64,000 nucleotides of DNA from Anaerosphaera multitolerans (GTDB lineage: Bacteria; Bacillota; Clostridia; Tissierellales; Peptoniphilaceae). Shown one piece after another: positions 58,113 to 64,000 of the stretch. The notes below the pieces were generated by a model that was not told the DNA's origin, ran no database searches, and saw nothing but the letters and a program-made list of their open reading frames with translations. How positions within the stretch are numbered: the stretch's first letter is position 1; each line of letters begins with the position of its first letter. The stretch lies in contig NZ_RLIH01000001.1 in assembly GCF_004006535.1 (NCBI RefSeq), forward strand, positions 204,335 through 268,334, given 5' to 3'. The translations under genes were made by a program, and so were the position numbers.

Positions 58113-58326
58113 GCTGTTTTCATATAGTGAAACAGCTCTCTCAAAGATTCCTTATGTACTTGAAGTGCTGGATGAACCTCTTTCTCCAAGCGAGATATTG
58201 CACAGTATTGGTGGAGTACTGGGCGGTCCTTTGGAATTAATATATGCACTAGACATTCTCTATGCACTGGGTGAAATACGATTAATAGAGAATGAAGGGA
58301 GGATTACCAGATGCTCAAAAAAATAA
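58096..58326 (+). CDS. ABC-3C middle component-like protein
   Basis: A 76-residue winged-helix-like protein: LPNKLFSYSETALSKIPYVLEVLDEPLSPSEILHSIGGVLGGPLELIYALDILYALGEIRLIENEGRITR. This is the form of the small 'middle component' proteins of ABC-three-component systems. Start ATG 58096 after GTGAGGTG; overlaps the upstream gene by 17 nt and the ATPase by 16 nt, so all three are coupled. Confidence 0.75.
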   Translation: MLLPNKLFSYSETALSKIPYVLEVLDEPLSPSEILHSIGGVLGGPLELIYALDILYALGEIRLIENEGRITRCSKK

Positions 58327-59957
58327 GCTGTGAACTTTTTAAAGTGAATGGGCAAAAAAGGAGGCCTATTCGATTTCATAAGGGATTGAATATTATCCTG
58401 GGCGGAGGAACAGGAGTAAACTCCATCGGAAAATCAACAATGCTTCTCATCATCGATTTTGTATTTGGTGGAAATACGTACCTTTCAAGTGATGCTGTAA
58501 AACAACTCGGAAATCATAACATTGAATTTGTTTTTGAGTTTGACAGTATTGAGTATCGATTTGTTCGTAGTACTGCACAGGCGAATAGTATTATTAGGGT
58601 TGATGAGAACGACAATATTCTGAATGAGATTGACCTGCAGGATTTTACTGATTGGCTGTGCAAAAAATACAAAATGGATTTACCAGGCCTAAAATTCAGA
58701 AATACAATCAGCCGTTTTTTCAGGATTTATGGGAAAAAGAATTATGACGAATTTCGCCCGCTACAAGATACCGGGCAATCAGAGAATCAAGAAAAAGCGA
58801 TCCGTGTCCTTGTTGCTCTTTATAATCAGTACGCTGAGATTGAAGCTTTCGAACAGCAACTAAAAACCGCTGAGGCTAGAATAGATGCTTTTCGTAAAGC
58901 ACGAAGATATCAGTTTATTCCGTCTGCTGTTGATGGAATGAAAAAATATGAAGAAAACATCCAGATAATTTCTGAACTGAAAAGGAAAAAGTCGGAATTA
59001 GAGTTGAGCGGCGATCAATCTTTCAGCGAAGAAGAAGTCAAGAAGGCTGAACAAACTAATGAATTGCGGATGGCAATTCAGGATGCCAGGCGGAAACTTC
59101 GACACAAAGAAAATGATCTGCATTTGATAAATCTTAATCTTACGCAAGGAGTGTATCCGACAGAGGCGGATTTAAAGAATCTGCAGGAGTTTTTTCCGGA
59201 AGCAAACCTGGCTAAAATTTTGGATGTTGAGCGCTTCCATAACAAGATTCAGGCCATTTTGCATGATGAGCTGGAAGCTGAACAAGAAAAAATTAAAGAA
59301 GAAATTCAGCCACTTAGAGAAGTAATTGAAAGTCTGCAGAAGGAATTAGAGAACATCCAACCGTCGATGGCTTTTAGCCAGGAGTTTTTAAACACTTACA
59401 CAGAACTCGACCGCAGGATTCATAAATTAGAAGATGAAAACGAAGCTTTTGAAACAAGAAACAGATTACAAAATGAGAAAAAACAAGCGAGTGATCGCCT
59501 TAAGTCCCAGACAGGAATGGTGCTTAACGAGATTAATTCTAAAGTTAATAGCAGTATGGCGGAGATTAGTGATGTTGTTTCCCAAGGATTGGATAATCCT
59601 CCGGTACTCAATATTAAGGAGTACAACAGCTACTCTTTTGAAACACCCAAGGATACCGGTACGGGAACTAATTTTAAGGGGATGTTGATTTACGACTTGG
59701 CTACGCTGAGAAATACTGTTCTGCCGGCTATGGCACATGACTCGTTACTCTTTGTAAATATTTCTTATGAGACGGTGGAGCGAATTTTACAGCTATATGC
59801 AAACGAGACAGACAAACAGATATTTATCGCCTTTGATCGAGCTGATAGCTATGACAGAGAGGCACAGGACATTGTCAAAAAGAACACCGTTTTGAAACTT
59901 GATAATGATGAGGAGGCATTGTTCGGATGGAAATGGAGCAGGAAAGAAACACCATGA
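58311..59957 (+). CDS. ABC-3C DUF2326-type coiled-coil ATPase
   Basis: A 548-residue SMC/RecN-like ABC ATPase with a DUF2326 C-terminus. Walker A is GVNSIGKSTMLLIIDFVFGG (about residues 35-54); a coiled coil covers ~170-410; the C-terminal part has KGMLIYDLATLRNTVLPAMAHDSLLFVNI and IFIAFDRADSYD, where the signature/Walker B-like acidic residues should lie. ABC-3C ATPases sense invaders and control an effector. The stop overlaps the following HTH gene by ATGA. Confidence 0.88.
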   Translation: MLKKISCELFKVNGQKRRPIRFHKGLNIILGGGTGVNSIGKSTMLLIIDFVFGGNTYLSSDAVKQLGNHNIEFVFEFDSIEYRFVRSTAQANSIIRVDENDNILNEIDLQDFTDWLCKKYKMDLPGLKFRNTISRFFRIYGKKNYDEFRPLQDTGQSENQEKAIRVLVALYNQYAEIEAFEQQLKTAEARIDAFRKARRYQFIPSAVDGMKKYEENIQIISELKRKKSELELSGDQSFSEEEVKKAEQTNELRMAIQDARRKLRHKENDLHLINLNLTQGVYPTEADLKNLQEFFPEANLAKILDVERFHNKIQAILHDELEAEQEKIKEEIQPLREVIESLQKELENIQPSMAFSQEFLNTYTELDRRIHKLEDENEAFETRNRLQNEKKQASDRLKSQTGMVLNEINSKVNSSMAEISDVVSQGLDNPPVLNIKEYNSYSFETPKDTGTGTNFKGMLIYDLATLRNTVLPAMAHDSLLFVNISYETVERILQLYANETDKQIFIAFDRADSYDREAQDIVKKNTVLKLDNDEEALFGWKWSRKETP

Positions 59958-60157
59958 GAATTCAATATAACAAGCTGTGGAAGCTTTTGATTGATAAAGA
60001 CATGAAAAAAGTCGACTTAAAAAATGCGGCAAAGATTAGTTCAAACTCGATTGCAAAGCTGAGTAAGAATGAGCCGGTACGTATGGATGTTCTCATGAAG
60101 ATTGCCATCGCTTTGGATTGTAAGGTGGAAGATTTGTTTGAGACAGTGATTACTTGA
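59954..60157 (+). CDS. XRE-type HTH regulator of the ABC-3C operon
   Basis: A 67-residue HTH: MRIQYNKLWKLLIDKDMKKVDLKNAAKISSNSIAKLSKNEPVRMDVLMKIAIALDCKVEDLFE. ATG 59954 overlaps the ATPase stop by 4 nt. It is homologous to the HTH at 44805 beside the broken type III methylase. Likely autorepressor or sensor for the defence operon. Confidence 0.88.
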   Translation: MRIQYNKLWKLLIDKDMKKVDLKNAAKISSNSIAKLSKNEPVRMDVLMKIAIALDCKVEDLFETVIT

Positions 60158-60406
60158 GAGTAAAGCCTAGTTACTCGTTGTTTTTGCAAAAAAGGGGTCC
60201 TAAAGGAGGACTCAATATGGTATAATGAATAAAATGATAGCTATTGCAGAGGGTCATGTGTGGTCTGCCTGCCATCCTGAGCCTCTCTCTTCTGTGCTTA
60301 ATTATGAAAGAGATTGAGGGAATTGGGTTATCTCTTTTCTTTCATCGTATGAGCACATCATGTTATCAGATGATACAATAATTTTACTTAGGAGGTAGCA
60401 ACAGTT
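60158..60406 (+). promoter_or_regulatory. long leader upstream of the adhesin gene
   Basis: A 249-base gap. Extended -10 TGGTATAAT at 60218-60226, with no good -35. Small inverted repeat GTCCT/AGGAC near 60197-60211. A hairpin AAAGAGAT (60307-60314) with ATCTCTTT (60330-60337) followed by TCTTTC may be a weak terminator. The 5' leader of about 175 nt is long enough to hold regulation; I do not recognise a riboswitch class. Confidence 0.5.
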
Positions 60407-63400
60407 ATGGTAAAACGATCAAAAATTAAACTCACCTTTTCTTGGCTCATTGTTTTTGTCTTAATATTTAGTCCTTTGGTTTCGGCCTTTATGCCTATCG
60501 CTGCAGCAGAAACATCTGGAGATTTTGAAGTTTCGGTCAGTTATGATGCAAATGGCGGTAGTGGAGAAATGAAGCCGCTTACCGTGGCATGTATGGAATA
60601 CATTACATTGCCTGAAAACGGATTCATAGCCCCTGAAGGGTGCACTTTTAAAACCTGGGGTATAGGTGGAACGGAATATGCTCCCAATGAAGAAGTGCAA
60701 ATTCGTTCTGATACTGTAGTTAAAGCCGTCTGGAAGGATGTGTCAGAAGTTTCAGAGGAGAGTGATGTAGGTCCTAGTGCTGAGGCCGAGCCAGCTGGGT
60801 CGGTGGATGTAGAACTGCCCCAGACGGAGCTTCCGGAAGAGGGTGTTGGTAATTCTGCTGAAGGGGCTGATGGCTCGCAGGCGGAAGTTTCAGAGGGAAG
60901 TGGTCTTCCTGCTTCCTCGGAAATGTCCAATTCGGAAAGTGCTAGCAGTGAAAAGCCGGCTCCAGGGGAAGCAGAAAAAGCCGGGCTTGATGATAATCCA
61001 GACCATTTGCTTGCACCGGATGATTCGCCCTACGGTGGAGAGATTGACTATGGTATTTTTCCCGTCATGTCATTTGGCGGTGTGCGGATGATGCGTTCGA
61101 TGAACACTATGGCTGCCAATAACTCCCCAGTCATCGGAACAGACCACCCGACACAGCCCGGCGAAGTCATGCTTTTCAAAGAGGCGAAACCCATTGCCGG
61201 GATTGTTAATACCTGGGAAGTCACCTTAAGAATTGAAGGGAAAGATACGAGAGAGACATCCGATGTTGTCTTGGTGATCGACCGATCCGGGTCGATGAAT
61301 GATCAAGGTCGTATGGCAGCAGCTCAGCAAGCAGCTAATGCATTTGTAGACGAGTTGCTACCGTCCGATACTACCCGAATCGCTGTGGTCTCTTTTTCAG
61401 GGGATGTCACGACGAATCAGGGGCTAACCAACGATGCTACAACTCTGAAATCTGCCATCAATGGTCTTAATGCAAATGGCGGGACCTTTACTCAAGCGGG
61501 TGTGAAGCAGGCGGAGGCTTTGCTCGCCAACTCAACAGCAGATCACAAGCATATCGTCCTTTTGTCGGACGGGGTGCCGACCTATTCTTATGAGATTCCC
61601 AATAGTACGGTTCGTAGAGATGGCTACGTACATGATGGTTCTGACTATGTTACAGGAACAGGCTATGCCTCATCGGCCTATGGAACATCTAGAGTAGGCA
61701 ACGGCAGCAGTATTGACTCTTATATTGAGTGGTATCTGTTGGAACGAGCTTACTACAATCACGGCAACTCTGCCATCGCGGAAGCTGGCTTTGCCGGTGT
61801 TGCCGGCTATAATGTCTACACCATTGGCTTGCAGACGGGTGGCACCGGTAGTGACGTTCTCAGTCGCATGAAACAAAATGACGGTACTTTTACAGAGGTT
61901 TCAGACGTCAGTCAATTAGACCCGGTATTCCAGGCAATTGCTGGTCAGATTGGTGCCGCCGTTAAGGAAGCTGCCGTTACCGATCCGATGGGAGCGGGAT
62001 TCCAAATTCCCGCGGCTAACGTTAGTGGCATTATAACCGTCCCGGCAAGTCCACCTGCCACATATAACGCAACTACTAAGAGCATCAGTTGGAATCCGGG
62101 AACGCTGACAACTCCAATTGAGCCAGGCAGCGATATCAAATACGCAGAACTGAAATATACGATTGAGATCAATGACGATATCCTGGCTCAGACTCCGGAT
62201 GTAAATGGTGAGTATCCGACCAATGGCAGTGCGCAGATACAGTACACGGACGCAGGTGGAAATCAGCAGACCGGCACTTTTCCGGTGCCGAAGGTCAACC
62301 CTGTGCTGTATAAGGTTGTCAAAGAACTTCAGGACAAAGACGGCACTGTTATTACCGCTGACCGGAGCTTTACTGTTCAGGTGACAGGACCCGAGGCAGG
62401 TGGTGCTGGCACTGTCCGTAGTTTCACACTGAACACCAATACGGAGAGCAGTACTAAACTGATGACCGACCTAAGGTATGCTAGTACCTATACCTTTGAG
62501 GAGACGGGAAATCTGTCCGACTACGATGTGAGCTATTACGTTGATGGTGTGGCGGTTTCCGGTGCCGACAGAAAATTTACAATCACTGACGGCAATACGG
62601 CCGATGTCGAAGTAAAGGTTGTCAATAAAGAAAAGCCGGGAACGCTAACCATTACCAAGGTCCTAGATCAGTCGGTGGTATCCGCAAAGAGCGGCACCCG
62701 AGCGGCTGTATCGTTCTCTTTCTCGGTCACGGGACCAAATAGCTATAACCGGACGTTCGACTTACCGGACAATGGATCTTGGACAAAAACGTTGACAAAT
62801 CTGGTCAAAGGAACATATACGGTGACTGAAACAACCACCGGCTATACCACCAGCGTGCAAGTCAATGAGAATCCTTCGGTCTCAGGCAACAGTGCGGATG
62901 TAACCATCGACATCGGTGCACTCAATCAAACAGTGACGGTCACTAACAAACAGACCGAGAACATGAGCGTCACAGCCACCAAAACATGGGTGAATGCACC
63001 AACCGATAAGCCTGATATCTGGTTTCAACTGATTCGCATAAACAGCGATAACAGCGAGACCAAAATAGGAAGCCCCAAAGCGGTTATCAGCAATACTGTA
63101 TCCTGGAATCAGACAGATGTAGGATTAGGTGAATCGCTGCTCCGCTATGACGAAAACGGAAATGAGTACATCTACAAGGTGCAGGAAGTGGACGCCGACG
63201 GCAACGACTTTGTGCCGGGAGGATTTTCAAAGATAGAAGATGGTTTGAACGTTAAAAACAGCTTCTACGAGACAAATCCGGCTGACATCACTTCCCTGCG
63301 TTTTGAAAAAACATGGGCGGGTGTTCCTGAGGGGATGACTCCTCCTGACATTACGGTACAGGTGATGGCGAATAATGAGGTTTATGCAACGGCTACCCTC

Positions 63401-64000
63401 AGGTATCCCGACACTGTAGTGGAATGGAAGAATCTGCCTTTGCATGATGCTGATGGTAATTTGATTACTTACACCATCAATGAGCTGGGCATCAATGACT
63501 TCGACGAGGGGACTCCTGTTTACACTGAAAGCGTGATAGAGAATGTTTATTGCGAGCCGTCTCAAAATCAAACAGACTGGTCATTGCAAAATCCGGCTTT
63601 TATTATTACGCGTTTAACGAAAAACGGACCTTTTGTTGTATGGACCCTAAACCATATTCCGCAAGCGGAGCGTGTTGCTATGTTGCAAAATGTTATAGCA
63701 GCTTCCCAACCAGATAATTTCAAGCAGCCACTGAAAGACTTGGGGCAATACTTAGACGGAGGTGGTGACTACTTTGTTTGGTTGGAAGGTGCTAATGTTT
63801 CTCGTGACATCTTGCCGAACGATCAGAGTGCGGGGCAGATTACCATTAACATTACTTTCAATACTGACGGAACGGTGAATGCATCGACTATTCACTATCA
63901 AGGTGAAAACACTTGGACGCACTTTGCTGTGGGCGGCTATTCATCGAAACTAGCCAAGATTACCAATACCTATAACCAAGAAACGATTGACATCCCAGTC
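60407..64000 (+). CDS. vWA/Cna_B surface adhesin, 3' end beyond the window
   Basis: The frame is open for all 1198 codons to the window end. Residues 1-~34 are a signal peptide (KRSKIKLTFSWLIVFVLIFSPLVSAFMPIAAA). Residues ~45-108 are an InlB B-repeat-like domain (SYDANGGSGEMK...TVVKAVWK), then a Glu/Ser/Pro-rich linker to ~200. A vWA domain (~285-500) has the MIDAS motif DRSGSMN with downstream SDG. Several Cna_B/SpaA-like β domains follow (e.g. VLYKVVKELQDKDG, GTLTITKVLDQS, SVTATKTWVNAP). It would be a wall-anchored adhesin or pilus tip; the LPXTG end is not in view. Start after TTAGGAGG. Confidence 0.93.
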   Translation, partial: MVKRSKIKLTFSWLIVFVLIFSPLVSAFMPIAAAETSGDFEVSVSYDANGGSGEMKPLTVACMEYITLPENGFIAPEGCTFKTWGIGGTEYAPNEEVQIRSDTVVKAVWKDVSEVSEESDVGPSAEAEPAGSVDVELPQTELPEEGVGNSAEGADGSQAEVSEGSGLPASSEMSNSESASSEKPAPGEAEKAGLDDNPDHLLAPDDSPYGGEIDYGIFPVMSFGGVRMMRSMNTMAANNSPVIGTDHPTQPGEVMLFKEAKPIAGIVNTWEVTLRIEGKDTRETSDVVLVIDRSGSMNDQGRMAAAQQAANAFVDELLPSDTTRIAVVSFSGDVTTNQGLTNDATTLKSAINGLNANGGTFTQAGVKQAEALLANSTADHKHIVLLSDGVPTYSYEIPNSTVRRDGYVHDGSDYVTGTGYASSAYGTSRVGNGSSIDSYIEWYLLERAYYNHGNSAIAEAGFAGVAGYNVYTIGLQTGGTGSDVLSRMKQNDGTFTEVSDVSQLDPVFQAIAGQIGAAVKEAAVTDPMGAGFQIPAANVSGIITVPASPPATYNATTKSISWNPGTLTTPIEPGSDIKYAELKYTIEINDDILAQTPDVNGEYPTNGSAQIQYTDAGGNQQTGTFPVPKVNPVLYKVVKELQDKDGTVITADRSFTVQVTGPEAGGAGTVRSFTLNTNTESSTKLMTDLRYASTYTFEETGNLSDYDVSYYVDGVAVSGADRKFTITDGNTADVEVKVVNKEKPGTLTITKVLDQSVVSAKSGTRAAVSFSFSVTGPNSYNRTFDLPDNGSWTKTLTNLVKGTYTVTETTTGYTTSVQVNENPSVSGNSADVTIDIGALNQTVTVTNKQTENMSVTATKTWVNAPTDKPDIWFQLIRINSDNSETKIGSPKAVISNTVSWNQTDVGLGESLLRYDENGNEYIYKVQEVDADGNDFVPGGFSKIEDGLNVKNSFYETNPADITSLRFEKTWAGVPEGMTPPDITVQVMANNEVYATATLRYPDTVVEWKNLPLHDADGNLITYTINELGINDFDEGTPVYTESVIENVYCEPSQNQTDWSLQNPAFIITRLTKNGPFVVWTLNHIPQAERVAMLQNVIAASQPDNFKQPLKDLGQYLDGGGDYFVWLEGANVSRDILPNDQSAGQITINITFNTDGTVNASTIHYQGENTWTHFAVGGYSSKLAKITNTYNQETIDIPV

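Noticed and set aside
60541..63571. Minus-strand frames antisense to the adhesin and the + frame at 60843-61091
   Set aside because: The adhesin frame is continuous, with clear domains throughout. The others are composition shadows.
1..64000. CRISPR array or tRNA/rRNA genes
   Set aside because: No regularly spaced direct repeats with unique spacers and no cloverleaf with a CCA-type end were found by eye. The recurrent repeats seen are two- or three-copy elements kilobases apart.

Overview
The window looks like a stacked set of mobile elements in a Gram-positive bacterium of the Bacillota (Clostridia/Tissierellia-like). Strong GGAGG ribosome binding sites, Gram-positive lysis genes, clostridial-type phage families, large serine recombinases and a Cna_B/vWA surface protein support this. 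The genus cannot be read from the sequence. No rRNA, tRNA or CRISPR array was seen, and the only housekeeping-like genes are a phage metK, a stray L35 gene and a rumA relic.

Region 1 (1-34,000, + strand) is a siphovirus-type prophage. It runs from VRR-NUC nuclease and SNF2 helicase, a sigma-like regulator, HNH nuclease and small terminase, through a SAM synthetase plus ParB-methyltransferase pair, to large terminase, portal, ClpP-type protease, capsid, connector and tail genes. The tail block includes an A AAA AAC programmed-frameshift site, tape measure, Dit, Tal and a GH18 tail protein. Holin and a GH25-CW_7 endolysin follow, then DUF2800, DUF2815 and a family A DNA polymerase, and finally a three-gene serine recombinase array.

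Region 2 (34,000-46,460) is an AT-rich cargo zone between two converging recombinase arrays. It is built of small cassettes: an XRE regulator with an unrecognised conserved protein (a second copy sits at 45,781), a Schlafen/AlbA_2 protein, a rumA/rlmD 3' relic, a DUF1062 plus ribosomal L35 operon behind an attenuator-like terminator, a SRPBCC-MarR operon with a perfect operator palindrome, a frameshifted replication initiator with PcfB and PcfC conjugation genes, a coiled-coil TIR protein, and a truncated type III methyltransferase with its HTH gene. Three copies of a recombinase 3'-end plus terminator repeat separate several cassettes.

Region 3 (46,464-56,760, - strand) is a second element. 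It repeats the module DUF2800-DUF2815-DNA polymerase-small gene-recombinases in mirror orientation but carries no virion genes. It is preceded by a leader with an anti-terminator/terminator arrangement and a 15-residue ORF.

Region 4 (56,820-60,160, + strand) is a compact ABC-three-component (ABC-3C)-like defence operon: a zinc-cysteine C-terminal-domain protein, a small middle component, a DUF2326 ATPase and an overlapping HTH regulator. Region 5 (60,407 to the window end) is the start of a very large secreted vWA/Cna_B adhesin that runs off the window.
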